This document shows positions 41,546 through 51,461 of a DNA stretch of 64,000 bases, in pieces. This DNA is from RYN-230 sp963793825. Its GTDB lineage: Bacteria > Actinomycetota > Actinomycetes > Streptosporangiales > Streptosporangiaceae. The notes under the pieces were generated by a model. It did not search any database and was not told where the DNA came from. It worked only from the letters and a program-made list of their open reading frames with translations. Location of the stretch: assembly GCA_963793825.1 (NCBI GenBank), contig CAWCBE010000001.1, positions 175,288-239,287 of the forward strand, written 5' to 3'. The position numbers and the translations under genes are program-made. Positions within the stretch are counted from its first letter, which is position 1. Each line of letters opens with the position of its first letter.

Positions 41546-42388
41546 GTGAGCACGGGGACCCTTGACCAGTACGGCAGGCCGCCCGCAGCTGACCCGGAGC
41601 CGCTGCCGGCCAGCGCGTTCGACAGCCACTGCCACCTGGAAATGGTCCTGGGCGGGGTCCCCGAGGTGCTGCGGCGCGCCGCGGCCTGCGGTGTCACCCG
41701 GGTGGTCACGGTCGGCACCGATCTGCCGTCGTCCTACTGGGCCGTCACCTGCGCGGCCGACTATGACCCGGTGTACGCGGCGGTCGCCATCCACCCGAAC
41801 GAGACGGCCCGGGCCGTCCCGCCGGGGACGCACCGGGACAGCGTGCTGGACGAGCTGGCCGAGCTGGCCCGCCAGCCCCAGGTCCGGGCGGTCGGCGAGA
41901 CCGGGCTGGACTACTACTGGGACGACGCGCCGCACGACGTGCAGCAGGAGTGGTTCCGCGCGCACATCGAGATCGCCAAGCAGGCGGGCAAGCCGCTGAT
42001 GATCCACGACCGGGATGCCCACCGGGACATCCTGCGCATCCTGGCCGAGGAAGGGCCACCGGACCGGGTGATCTTCCACTGCTTCTCCGGAGACGCCGAG
42101 ATGGCCAAGAGCTGCGCGGACGCAGGCTACCTGCTCAGCTTCGCGGGCGTCCTCACGTTCGCCAACGCCCCGCAGCTGCGCGAAGCGGCCGCGGTGACCC
42201 CGCCCGGGCAGCTGCTGGCCGAGACCGACGCCCCGTTCCTGACCCCGGTGCCGAACCGGGGCAAGTCGAACTCACCGGCCCAGGTGGCGCACACGATCCG
42301 GGCCCTGGCGGCCATCAAGCGGCTAGACGTCGCGGAGCTGTGCGCGATCATCGAGGCGACCGGCGAGCGCGTCTTCGGCCCGTGGTAG
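41546..42388 (+). CDS. tatD: TatD-family metal-dependent deoxyribonuclease
   Basis: A 280-aa TIM-barrel hydrolase, GTG start at 41546. Metal ligands: the HxH pair in FDSHCHLEM, Glu in AVGETGLDYYWD, His in PLMIHDRDAHRD and IFHCFSGD, and the Asp in LAETDAPFLTPVPNRGKSN. TatD enzymes are 3'-5' exonucleases linked to DNA repair. It is embedded in the conserved order metG-tatD-rsmA-ispE; the rpf-type gene often found after tatD in actinobacteria is absent here, replaced by a short repeat-bearing junction. Confidence 0.94.
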   Translation: MSTGTLDQYGRPPAADPEPLPASAFDSHCHLEMVLGGVPEVLRRAAACGVTRVVTVGTDLPSSYWAVTCAADYDPVYAAVAIHPNETARAVPPGTHRDSVLDELAELARQPQVRAVGETGLDYYWDDAPHDVQQEWFRAHIEIAKQAGKPLMIHDRDAHRDILRILAEEGPPDRVIFHCFSGDAEMAKSCADAGYLLSFAGVLTFANAPQLREAAAVTPPGQLLAETDAPFLTPVPNRGKSNSPAQVAHTIRALAAIKRLDVAELCAIIEATGERVFGPW

Positions 42389-43332
42389 GTGCTAGCCCGG
42401 GGGGGCGACCCCCCGGAACCCCCCGCGATTCGCCGGCTCGGCGGGACGCGCCTTCGGCGAGCCCCGCCCCGCCGGCGAGTGGCCTGCTTGGCCCGGCCGA
42501 GATCCGGTCGCTCGCGGCCCGGCTGGGGGTACGGCCGTCCAAGCGGCTGGGGCAGAACTTCGTCACCGATCCCGGCACGGTCCGGCGCATCGTGACGCTC
42601 GCCGCCCTGGCGCCCGAGGACGTGGTGCTGGAGGTCGGGCCGGGCTTTGGCTCGCTCACCCTGGCGCTGTTGCCGGCCGCCCGCCAGGTCACCGCGGTGG
42701 AGGTGGATCCCGTGCTGGCCGCCGAGCTTCCGCTGACCGCCGCCCGCCATGCCGCTGCGCTGGCTCAACGCCTCGTCGTGGTCACTGCCGACGCCGCCCG
42801 GATCGCCAGCGTGCCGCCTGACGCGCCGACCGCGCTCGTGGCCAACCTGCCCTACAACGTCGCGGTCCCGGTGGTGCTGCACCTGCTGGCGATGATCCCG
42901 TCGCTGCGCCGCGGCCTGGTCATGGTCCAGGCCGAGGTGGCGGACCGGATGACGGCGCCCCCGGGCAGCCGGGTGTACGGCGTGCCCTCGGTCAAGCTGG
43001 CCTGGTACGCCGAGGCGCGGCGAGCCGGCCCGGTGCCGCGCACCGTGTTCTGGCCGGTGCCGAACGTGGACTCCGGGCTGGTCGCGTTCACCCGGCGCGA
43101 CCCGCCGCCGGTGGCCGGGGCATCCCGGGACGAGGTATTCGCCGTCGTGGACGCGGCCTTCGCGCAGCGGCGCAAGACGCTCCGGGCCGCGCTGGCCGGC
43201 TGGGCCGGCTCGGCGGCCCGGGCTGAGCAGGTGCTGCGCGCGGCCGGGGTGGATCCGCAGGCCCGCGGTGAGTCGCTGGACGTCGCCGCGTTCGCCCGGA
43301 TCGCGGCGGCCGCTACGATCGGGGAATCGTGA
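42382..43332 (+). CDS. rsmA: 16S rRNA dimethyladenosine transferase
   Basis: A 316-aa KsgA enzyme that dimethylates A1518 and A1519 of 16S rRNA. Motifs: RPSKRLGQNFVTDPGTVRRI, the SAM site VLEVGPGFGSLTLAL, and NLPYNVAVPV. The start is uncertain: no ATG exists in the right place, and GTG at 42382 (overlapping the tatD stop) gives about 35 non-conserved residues before the family begins at GLLGPAEIRSLAARLG. Those residues are encoded by a copy of a dispersed repeat (42396-42479). The stop overlaps the ispE start as GTGA. Confidence 0.93.
   Translation: MVGASPGGRPPGTPRDSPARRDAPSASPAPPASGLLGPAEIRSLAARLGVRPSKRLGQNFVTDPGTVRRIVTLAALAPEDVVLEVGPGFGSLTLALLPAARQVTAVEVDPVLAAELPLTAARHAAALAQRLVVVTADAARIASVPPDAPTALVANLPYNVAVPVVLHLLAMIPSLRRGLVMVQAEVADRMTAPPGSRVYGVPSVKLAWYAEARRAGPVPRTVFWPVPNVDSGLVAFTRRDPPPVAGASRDEVFAVVDAAFAQRRKTLRAALAGWAGSAARAEQVLRAAGVDPQARGESLDVAAFARIAAAATIGES
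42396..42479 (-). repeat. Dispersed ~85-bp GC-rich element, inverted copy
   Basis: Read on the minus strand, this segment aligns over its whole length with the tandem element in ispE (43950-44112): CTCGCYGGCG at one end, GCGGGGGGTTCCGGGGGG near the other. It lies at the tatD/rsmA junction and provides the coding sequence for the non-conserved N-terminus of RsmA. Confidence 0.7.
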
Positions 43333-44458
43333 TCGCTGTGACCGCGCGGGTGCCCGCGAAGGTGAATCTCCAGCTCGCGGTGGGGCCGCTACGCGGCGAT
43401 GGCTACCACGACCTGGTGACCGTGTTCCATGCCCTGGCCCTGTTCGACGAGGTCACCGTCGCGCCGGCGGAGCGGGACAGCGTCGTGGTCACCGGGGAGG
43501 GCGCCAGCTCCGTGCCGCTGGACTCCGGCAACCTGGCCGCCCGGGCCGTCAGCGCGCTGGCCGACGCGGTCGGCTCCGGGCTGCGGGACTCACCCGGGGT
43601 GGCGATCGAGATCAGGAAGCGGATCCCGGTCGCCGCCGGGCTGGCCGGCGGGAGCGCCGACGCGGCGGGCGCCCTGGTCGCCTGCAACGAGCTGTGGGGC
43701 GCCGGGCTGAGCCAGCAGGAGCTAGCCGAGGTGGCCGCGCGGATCGGCAGTGACGTGGCCTTCGCCCTGCACGGCGGGACCGCTGTCGGGCTGGGCCGGG
43801 GCGAGCAGGTCACGCCCGCCCTCGCCTCGGGCACCTACCACTGGGTGCTCGCGTTCGCCGCCGAGCAGCTGTCCACCCCCGCCGTCTACGCAGCCTGCGA
43901 CCGGCTCCGGGCGCGCGAGGGCGCTGCGGAGCCCTCGCCCGAGCCAGCCCTCGCTGGCGAGGCGGGGCGCGGCGAAGCCGTGTCTGCTCCGAGCCAGCGG
44001 GGCGCGGGGGGTTCCGGGGGGCCGTCCCTCCGGGCCGGCACGGCGGGGCGCGGCGAAGCCGTGTCTGCTCCGAGCCAGCGGGGCGCGGGGGGTTCCGGGG
44101 GGCCGTCCCCCCGGCCAGCACTGAGCACGGCGCTGCTGGCTGCGCTGCGGTCAGGGGACCCGGCCGCGGTGGGCCCGCTGCTCAGCAACGACCTGCAGCC
44201 GGCGGCGATCTCGCTGCTGCCCCGGCTGCGGCAGGCGCTGGCGGCCGGCCGGGAGCACGGGGCGCTGGGCGCGATCGTGTCCGGGTCCGGGCCGACCTGT
44301 GCGTACCTGGCCCGGGACGGCGCGCATGCCCGGGACCTGGCGGTGGTCCTGACCGGGGCAGGCGTGTGCCGCTCGGTGGTCAGCGTGACCGGCCCGGCCC
44401 CCGGCGCCACCGTGATCAGCCAGTCCCGCGCCGCGCGGCCGCAGCCCGGCGGCCCACT

Positions 44459-44462
<4 letters not shown>
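43329..44462 (+). CDS. ispE: 4-diphosphocytidyl-2-C-methyl-D-erythritol kinase
   Basis: A 377-aa GHMP kinase of the MEP isoprenoid pathway. N-terminal VPAKVNLQLAVGPLRGDGYH and the ATP loop PVAAGLAGGSADAAGAL are intact, as is the C-terminal SGSGPTCAYLARDG. GTG start overlaps the rsmA stop. Typical actinobacterial IspE is about 300 aa; the excess comes from about 65 residues at about 196-262, encoded by two in-frame 81-bp repeats (GRGEAVSAPSQRGAGGSGG twice). The insertion sits in a loop before ALRSGDPAAVGPLLSNDLQ, where tolerance is likely. Stop overlaps the next start as GTGA. Confidence 0.95.
43961..44122 (+). repeat. Two tandem 81-bp copies of the dispersed element inside ispE
   Basis: Units start at 43961 and 44042, period 81 bp (27 codons), nearly identical, each containing GCGGGGGGTTCCGGGGGGCC. 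Being a multiple of three, they keep the ispE frame. A related copy lies in inverted orientation at 42396-42479. Confidence 0.85.
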
Positions 44463-46399
<1,937 letters not shown>

Positions 46400-46570
46400 T
46401 GAGGCCCCGTCCGGGCGGGGGTTGACGGGGCGCCGCGGGCCACGCGGAGCATCAGGGCGGCGTGGCCTGCGCCGGTTCCGTGATCATGGGCAATCGCTGT
46501 GACATCTCGCGGCGGGGGTTCCGGATGCCCGGCCGGGCGCTTTGGTGGTGACCGGTGTCCCCCGGCACGG

Positions 46571-46598
46571 CGGACAGCCCCCTCGCGGGGGCTGTCCG
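46571..46598. terminator. Bidirectional hairpin terminator
   Basis: A perfect 12-bp stem (CGGACAGCCCCC and complement) with a TCGC tetraloop, between the ABC-F stop and the convergent winged-helix gene. Confidence 0.82.
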
Positions 46599-46621
46599 GG
46601 AAGACCGGCCGGCGGGCCGTT

Positions 46622-46921
46622 TTATAGGCCGCCGAGCAGGTCGCGCAGTGCCTGGGTGTAGGCGCCGAGTGCTGCCCGGCCGTGGCCGGTGAGGGCGACC
46701 GTGGTGATGGACACGGTCCCGTTCTTGTTCTTCTCGCTGCTGATGTAATCGGCTTCTTCGAGCTTGCGCAGGTGGATGATCAGGTTGCCGGGGGTGAGCC
46801 CGATCATGTCCTGCAGCCGGGTGAAGGACACCGTGTCGCCGTCAGGCAGGGCCGCCAGGGTCGCGACGATCTTCAGCCGGGTGGGGACGTGGATCAGCGG
46901 ATCGAGCGTGTCGTCAGTCAT
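46622..46921 (-). CDS. Winged-helix transcriptional regulator
   Basis: A 99-aa DNA-binding protein of the small winged-helix group (HTH_34/ArsR-MarR-like). It starts LIHVPTRLKIVATLAALPDG, followed by the recognition region LQDMIGLTPGNLIIHLRKLE and a wing (YISSEKNKNGTVSITTVALT). No ligand or metal site is clear. It is the second gene of a two-gene unit, 9 bp after a membrane protein gene whose promoter carries three copies of an operator-like sequence, so it probably represses its own operon. Confidence 0.9.
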   Translation of the reverse strand: MTDDTLDPLIHVPTRLKIVATLAALPDGDTVSFTRLQDMIGLTPGNLIIHLRKLEEADYISSEKNKNGTVSITTVALTGHGRAALGAYTQALRDLLGGL

Positions 46922-46930
46922 GGCATGCCG

Positions 46931-47566
46931 TCATGCGCGCTGCCGCCAGGCGATGGCGGCGGCGTTGCCCAGGAGCACGGCGCACAGGCCCACGCCAGCG
47001 ACCGCCCACGCCCCGGCCGGGCTGGCGAATGCGCCCACGGCGCCGACGACGGCGACCGCGAGCCCGGTGCCGCAGCTGCGCCAGCTTGCCCGCGCCGCGT
47101 TGATGGCCGCCCAGGCCAGGCCGGGGACGATCAGCACCGTGGTGGGGTACAGGCTGTAGTTCACCCCGGCGGCGGCCAGCGCCCACATGACCCCGGCCGC
47201 GGCGGCCCAGGCCAGCACCAAGATGGTGATCTCGGCCGGGCGCAGCCGGGTCCGGCCGCGTACCCCGGCCATCGCGTGCTCGCGAACCGCGACTGTGGCG
47301 CTGAAGTTAATGACGATGAACGCGATCAGGATGGGGATGTCCGCGGCAGTCGGGCCCCGGTAGGGGTGCTGCCCACGCACTGAGAGCCAGATCGCGCCGC
47401 ATGCGGCCAGGACCATGACGGCCCGGGTCGCCAGGAGCCACGGCGGGGAGGGCGCGAACTGGCGCCGCGCCTGCTGCGTGGTCTGGTCCAGCAGGGCGGC
47501 GGCCTGCTGGGGGCCGAAGTTGCCGCCGTTGCCGGCGGAGGCGGCGGTGTCGGGTACGTGGTTCAT
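46931..47566 (-). CDS. Multipass membrane protein paired with winged-helix regulator
   Basis: A 211-aa membrane protein with about five or six hydrophobic helices after a cytoplasmic N-terminal segment (AAALLDQTTQQARRQFAPSP). No known transporter or enzyme motif is visible. ATG at 47566 with GGAGGAGG eight bases upstream. In other actinobacteria small wHTH regulators are often paired with such unnamed membrane proteins. The pair is under a promoter TTGACT-N18-TCTACT overlapped by repeats. Confidence 0.82.
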   Translation of the reverse strand: MNHVPDTAASAGNGGNFGPQQAAALLDQTTQQARRQFAPSPPWLLATRAVMVLAACGAIWLSVRGQHPYRGPTAADIPILIAFIVINFSATVAVREHAMAGVRGRTRLRPAEITILVLAWAAAAGVMWALAAAGVNYSLYPTTVLIVPGLAWAAINAARASWRSCGTGLAVAVVGAVGAFASPAGAWAVAGVGLCAVLLGNAAAIAWRQRA

Positions 47567-47590
47567 GGTGTCTTCCTCCTCCGACTCTAT

Positions 47591-47659
47591 GTCATAAAGT
47601 AGACCCTGCTTTATGACGCAAAGTCAAGGGCTCAGGCCCTGCAACTTTATGGCGTAAAG
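47591..47659. promoter_or_regulatory. Operator cluster and promoter of the wHTH/membrane-protein operon
   Basis: Two 15-bp semi-palindromes follow CTTTATGNCGYAAAG (47609-47623 and 47645-47659), and GTCATAAAG at 47591-47599 makes a perfect 9-bp inverted repeat with CTTTATGAC at 47609-47617. On the minus strand TTGACT (-35) and TCTACT (-10) lie within them. The low GC of these boxes stands out in the region. Likely autoregulation by the winged-helix protein. Confidence 0.78.
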
Positions 47660-47739
47660 CCGGGCGGCCAGCAGCGGCGGGATGGAGCCAGCACGAGCCC
47701 CGGGATCAATGTGGTTGGTGCGGACGATTGCCGGGGCGG

Positions 47740-48267
47740 TCAGGCATCGAGCGGGGCGAGCAGCACCCGGAGCAGGCCGGCCAGGGTACGGCGATCGGCC
47801 ACCGAGAGGCCGTTGAGCAGCGCATGCTCGCTCTTGACCAGGTCGGCGAGCGCGGCGTCTACCCGGGCCCGGCCGGCGCCGGTGAGCGTGACCAGCACCC
47901 CGCGGCGGTCCTGCGGGTCGGGCTCGCGGCGGACCAGGCCGCCCTCGGCCAGCCGGTCCACCCGGTTGGTCATGGTGCCGGAGGTAACCAGGGTGGCGCG
48001 CAGCAGCGCCCCCGGCGTCAGCTGGTACGGCGGTCCCTGGCGGCGCAGCGCGGACAGCACGTCGAACTCCCAGGTCTCCAGGCCGTGCCCGGCGAACGCG
48101 GTACGCCGGGCCAGATCCAGGTGCCGGGCCAGCCGGGACACCCGGCTGAGCACCTGGAGCGGCTCCACGTCCAGGTCCGGGCGTTCGGCGCGCCAGGCGG
48201 CGACCAGGTCGTCCACCTCGTCGCGGGCCGCCGCCGGCCGGCCGGGCCGGGGGCGCTGCTCGTCCAT
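47740..48267 (-). CDS. MarR-family regulator
   Basis: A 175-aa MarR-type winged-helix repressor. Helical dimerisation segments flank the DNA-binding core: FDVLSALRRQGPPYQLTPGA, LRATLVTSGTMTNRVDRLAE and the wing VRREPDPQDRRGVLVTLTGAG. It is divergent from the tam-like methyltransferase gene, with two palindromes in the 76-bp gap, so it probably regulates both. No conserved sensing Cys is seen, so a small-molecule ligand is more likely than oxidation. Confidence 0.93.
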   Translation of the reverse strand: MDEQRPRPGRPAAARDEVDDLVAAWRAERPDLDVEPLQVLSRVSRLARHLDLARRTAFAGHGLETWEFDVLSALRRQGPPYQLTPGALLRATLVTSGTMTNRVDRLAEGGLVRREPDPQDRRGVLVTLTGAGRARVDAALADLVKSEHALLNGLSVADRRTLAGLLRVLLAPLDA

Positions 48268-48280
48268 GCGCGCAGCATAT

Positions 48281-48341
48281 CTCTTGACATCAAGAGTGTC
48301 GCTGCGGGCCGCGCCGCGCTCTTGTATCTTGATGTCGAGAG
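48281..48341. promoter_or_regulatory. Two MarR-type operators
   Basis: CTCTTGACATCAAGAG (48281-48296) is a palindrome with 7-bp arms; ATCTTGATGTCGAGAG (48326-48341) is a one-mismatch variant 45 bp away. They flank the shared promoter region of the MarR gene and the methyltransferase gene. The first includes a TTGACA hexamer. Confidence 0.8.
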
Positions 48342-48343
48342 AA

Positions 48344-49141
48344 ATGGGGAAGATGCGGATGTGGGATCCGGCTACTTACCTGCGCTTCGGCAATGAGCGG
48401 GCCAGGCCGTTCTTCGACCTGCTCAGCCGGGTGAACGCCGAGGACCCCCGGTTCGTCGTGGACCTCGGCTGCGGGCCGGGCAACCTCACCGCCCTGCTCG
48501 CCGCGCGCTGGCCACAGGCCCACGTGCTCGGGGTGGACAACTCCCCGCAGATGATCGAGGCGGCCAGCGCGGAAGCCGGGCCGGCCCGTGGCCCGGCCGC
48601 CCGGCTCGCCTTCGCCCTGGCCGACATCCGGGACTGGCAGCCGCGGCGGCCGGTGGACGTGTTCATCTCCAACGCGGTGCTGCAGTGGGTTCCCGGCCAC
48701 CTCACCCTGCTGACGTCGTGGGCGGCCGGGCTGGCGCCCGGCGGCTGGCTGGCCTTCCAGGTGCCGGGGAACTTCGACCAGCCCAGCCACACCATCCTGC
48801 GGGACCTGGCCTGCTCGCCGCGGTGGCAGTCCCGGCTGCGCGGCGCGGCGCTGAACCGGCAGGCCGCGGGCCCCGGGGCGTACCTGGACCTGCTGGCCTC
48901 GGCCGGCTGCGAGGTGGATGCCTGGGAGACCACCTACCTGCACGTGCTGCCGGGCGAGGACGCGGTGCTGGAGTGGTACCGGGGCAGCGGGCTGCGCCCG
49001 GTGCTGGCCGCCCTGCCCGAGGCGGAGGCGGCCGAGTTCACCGGCGAGTACGCCGCGCGGATCCGGGAGGCCTACCCGGCGGCACCGTACGGCACGGTAC
49101 TGCCGTTCCGCCGGGTCTTCGTCGTGGCCCGCCACCGGTGA
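48344..49141 (+). CDS. tam: Trans-aconitate 2-methyltransferase-like SAM methyltransferase
   Basis: A 265-aa class I methyltransferase. The opening MRMWDPATYLRFGNERARPF and the SAM site VVDLGCGPGNLTALLAARWP match the Tam family, which methylates trans-aconitate to keep it from inhibiting aconitase. Further family motifs: FISNAVLQWVPGH and LPGEDAVLEWYRGSGLRPVL. ATG at 48344 is used; in-frame ATGs at 48353 and 48359 are alternatives. Substrate assignment is by family resemblance. Confidence 0.88.
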   Translation: MGKMRMWDPATYLRFGNERARPFFDLLSRVNAEDPRFVVDLGCGPGNLTALLAARWPQAHVLGVDNSPQMIEAASAEAGPARGPAARLAFALADIRDWQPRRPVDVFISNAVLQWVPGHLTLLTSWAAGLAPGGWLAFQVPGNFDQPSHTILRDLACSPRWQSRLRGAALNRQAAGPGAYLDLLASAGCEVDAWETTYLHVLPGEDAVLEWYRGSGLRPVLAALPEAEAAEFTGEYAARIREAYPAAPYGTVLPFRRVFVVARHR

Positions 49142-49192
49142 GCACGCCGCTCACCCGCGCCGCTCACTGCCGGGCGCGGCGGGCGACGACGC

Positions 49193-49882
49193 TCACTGGC
49201 GGGCGCGGCGGGCGACCGCCGGGGAGATCCGGGGGTCGGTCTCCAGGTGGGACAGCCCGTTCCAGGCCAGGTTGATCAGGTGCGCGGCGACCTCGTCGCG
49301 CCGCGGCCGCCGCGCGTCCAGCCACCACTGCCCGGTCATCGCCACCATGCCGACCAGCATCTGCGCGTACATCGGGACCAGTGCGGGGTCGTAGCCGCGG
49401 GTGGCGAAGAAGTCGCTCAGGATGTACTCCACCTGGCTGGCGATGTCGCTGATCAGGCTGCCGAAGGTGCCCGCGCCGGAGGCCGGGTGCGAATCCCGGA
49501 CCAGGATCCGGAATCCGTCCGAGTCCTCCTCGATGTACTTGAGCAGGACGACCGCGGCGGCCTCGAACTTCTCCCGGGTGTGCGCGCCGCCCAGGATCTG
49601 GGTGGCCATGGTCAGCAACCGCTCCACTTCGCGGTCCACCACGACCGCGTACAGCCCTTCCTTGCCGCCGAAGTGCTCGTAGACCACGGGCTTGGACACC
49701 CCGGCCTGCGCCGCGATCTCCTCGATGGAGGTGCCTTCGAAACCGCGCTCGGCGAACAGTCGGCGGCCGATGTCCAGCAGTTGCTCGCGGCGTTGCTTCC
49801 CAGTCATCCGCCTGCGCTGCTGGGGGCCAGAATCCGAAGTGGTCACCCGCCCATCATGGCCATTACGCAGCGCGCTGGTCAC
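49193..49882 (-). CDS. TetR-family regulator of the desaturase
   Basis: A 229-aa TetR regulator. HTH at about 27-70: LLDIGRRLFAERGFEGTSIE with EIAAQAGVSKPVVYEHFGGK. The C-terminal ligand domain is all helical. It directly follows the desaturase gene, overlapping its end by 20 bp if the start at 49882 is used; GTG at 49846 is an alternative. Pairing with a fatty-acid desaturase recalls DesT/FasR-type control of membrane lipid unsaturation. Two palindromes in front of the desaturase are the expected binding sites. Confidence 0.92.
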   Translation of the reverse strand: MTSALRNGHDGRVTTSDSGPQQRRRMTGKQRREQLLDIGRRLFAERGFEGTSIEEIAAQAGVSKPVVYEHFGGKEGLYAVVVDREVERLLTMATQILGGAHTREKFEAAAVVLLKYIEEDSDGFRILVRDSHPASGAGTFGSLISDIASQVEYILSDFFATRGYDPALVPMYAQMLVGMVAMTGQWWLDARRPRRDEVAAHLINLAWNGLSHLETDPRISPAVARRARQ

Positions 49883-50960
49883 CTGAGTTGACCGGCCGAT
49901 CGGTGCCGGCCGCAGCTTCGTCGCGGCTGGCGGGCCTGGCCACGTGCCGGTCGGTCATCGAGCCGAGGACCTGGCCGCGCACCCCGGTCAGCCGGGCCGA
50001 CAGCCGGTCCCCGTCCGGCCAGCGGACGTCCCAGGCCCAGCCGAGCCGTTCCGCCCACGCGATGACCCGGGCGCTGGTGTCGATCTGGCCCTTGAGCGCG
50101 CCGTGCCGGGCGCAGGTCGGGTCGGAGTGGTGCAGGTTGTGCCAGGACTCGCCGAAGGACGGGATGGCCAGCCAGGCCACGTTACGCGACTTGTCCCGCA
50201 CCTCGAAGTCCTCGTTGCCGAACGTGTGGCAGACCGAGTTGATGGACCAGGTCACGTGGTGCAGCAGGCAGATCCGGACCAGGCTGGCCCAGAAGAACGC
50301 GGTGAGCGCGCCGGCGATGGACATCGACCACAGGCCGCCGATCAGGGCCGGGGCGAGCAGCGACACGGCGACCAGGCCGGGGAACCACCGCGAGACGCGG
50401 CTGACGTCCTTGTCGGCCAGCAGGTCCGGGCAGAACTTGGCCTGCGAGGTCCGGTTCGGGTTGAACAGCCAGCCGACGTGCGCGTACCCGAAGCCCTTGG
50501 TGAGCGCCTTCCAGTCCGTGCCGAACCGCCACGGCGAGTGCGGGTCGCCTTCCTTGTCGCTGTACTTGTGGTGCCTGCGGTGGTCAGCCACCCAGACCAG
50601 TACCGGCCCCTCGATGGCCAGGCTGCCGGCGATGGCCAGCGCGGTCTTCAGCCCCCGGTTCGCCTTGAACGATGAGTGGGTGAAGTAACGGTGGAAGCCC
50701 ATGCTGATCCCCATCCCGGAGATCACGTAGAAGACCAGCGCAATCAGCACGTCATGCCAGCCCAGCCAGCCCAGCCCCCAGGCCAGCGGGACGGCGGCGA
50801 GCACCGCGAGGAGCGGGATGGCGACGAACAGGCCGACCAGGAAGCGGTCCAGCGCGCCGCTCGGCTCGGGTTCGATCTCCGGCAGCGGCGTCCGCCGGGT
50901 GACGGCAGGCGCCGTGTCCGGCGTGACGCCGGTCCTCACGGTCTCTGGGGAGGCAGTCAT
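49863..50960 (-). CDS. Acyl-CoA (delta-9) fatty-acid desaturase
   Basis: A 365-aa membrane di-iron desaturase. The three His boxes are HRYFTH, HRRHH (ADHRRHHKYSDKEGDPH) and HNLHH (GESWHNLHHSDP), as in stearoyl-CoA desaturases. Four hydrophobic helices surround them. It introduces a double bond into acyl-CoA with O2 and an electron donor; no reductase gene is adjacent. First gene of a two-gene unit with the TetR regulator. A leader of about 100 bp separates it from the operator pair. Confidence 0.94.
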   Translation of the reverse strand: MTASPETVRTGVTPDTAPAVTRRTPLPEIEPEPSGALDRFLVGLFVAIPLLAVLAAVPLAWGLGWLGWHDVLIALVFYVISGMGISMGFHRYFTHSSFKANRGLKTALAIAGSLAIEGPVLVWVADHRRHHKYSDKEGDPHSPWRFGTDWKALTKGFGYAHVGWLFNPNRTSQAKFCPDLLADKDVSRVSRWFPGLVAVSLLAPALIGGLWSMSIAGALTAFFWASLVRICLLHHVTWSINSVCHTFGNEDFEVRDKSRNVAWLAIPSFGESWHNLHHSDPTCARHGALKGQIDTSARVIAWAERLGWAWDVRWPDGDRLSARLTGVRGQVLGSMTDRHVARPASRDEAAAGTDRPVNSGDQRAA

Positions 50961-51055
50961 ATGGGGGGAACCTCACTCTGCTCTCGGGCCCGGGGGGGCG
51001 GGCCGTCCGGCGGTGTCCGGTTCTCACTACCCTCGGCCGCCGATGTTAATGACAC

Positions 51056-51083
51056 TTACGTCACCGTAACCTACGATACCGTA
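51056..51083. promoter_or_regulatory. TetR-type operators upstream of the desaturase
   Basis: TTACG-N4-CGTAA at 51056-51069 and TACG-N4-CGTA at 51072-51083 are two adjacent palindromes of the same type, in an unusually AT-rich stretch. They lie about 100-125 bp upstream of the desaturase start, matching sites for the co-encoded TetR regulator. Confidence 0.78.
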
Positions 51084-51314
51084 AGTTGTGCAAGTCCCGG
51101 GCAAAGATTTCACCGCTAGGTGAAGGGCCTAGTAGCTGCGCGTAGTCGTCTGGCCGATCTCGGTAAGCGAGACGGAAAAGGGCGGGAGGCGCGTCTGACC
51201 TAACGGAGACGCCGCCATCCGGCGCTGAAGGCCGAGCCCGCGCCTGCCCGCAACCGAGACCGCCCGGCACCCCGGACCGGCCGGGTCCCCGGTACAGTGA
51301 CGGTGCGGATTCCT

Positions 51315-51385
51315 TCCCGGGTGGTCTAGTGGCATGACTGCCGGCTTTGGCCCGGCCAACGAAGGTTCGAATCCTTCCCCGGGAG
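51315..51385 (+). tRNA. tRNA-Gln (anticodon UUG)
   Basis: Folds as a complete cloverleaf: acceptor stem TCCCGGG with CCCGGGA, D arm with TGGTCTAGTGGCATGACT, anticodon stem GCCGG/CCGGC around loop CTTTGGC (anticodon TTG), and T arm GAAGG-TTCGAAT-CCTTC. Discriminator base G; the 3' CCA is not encoded. Confidence 0.95.
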
Positions 51386-51461
51386 CTGTCCCGCCGAGAA
51401 TGGGTGCCGGGCATCCCTAACCAGGGCTGTCCTGGCAGCGCGCGCAGCGCACGGTATGAGC

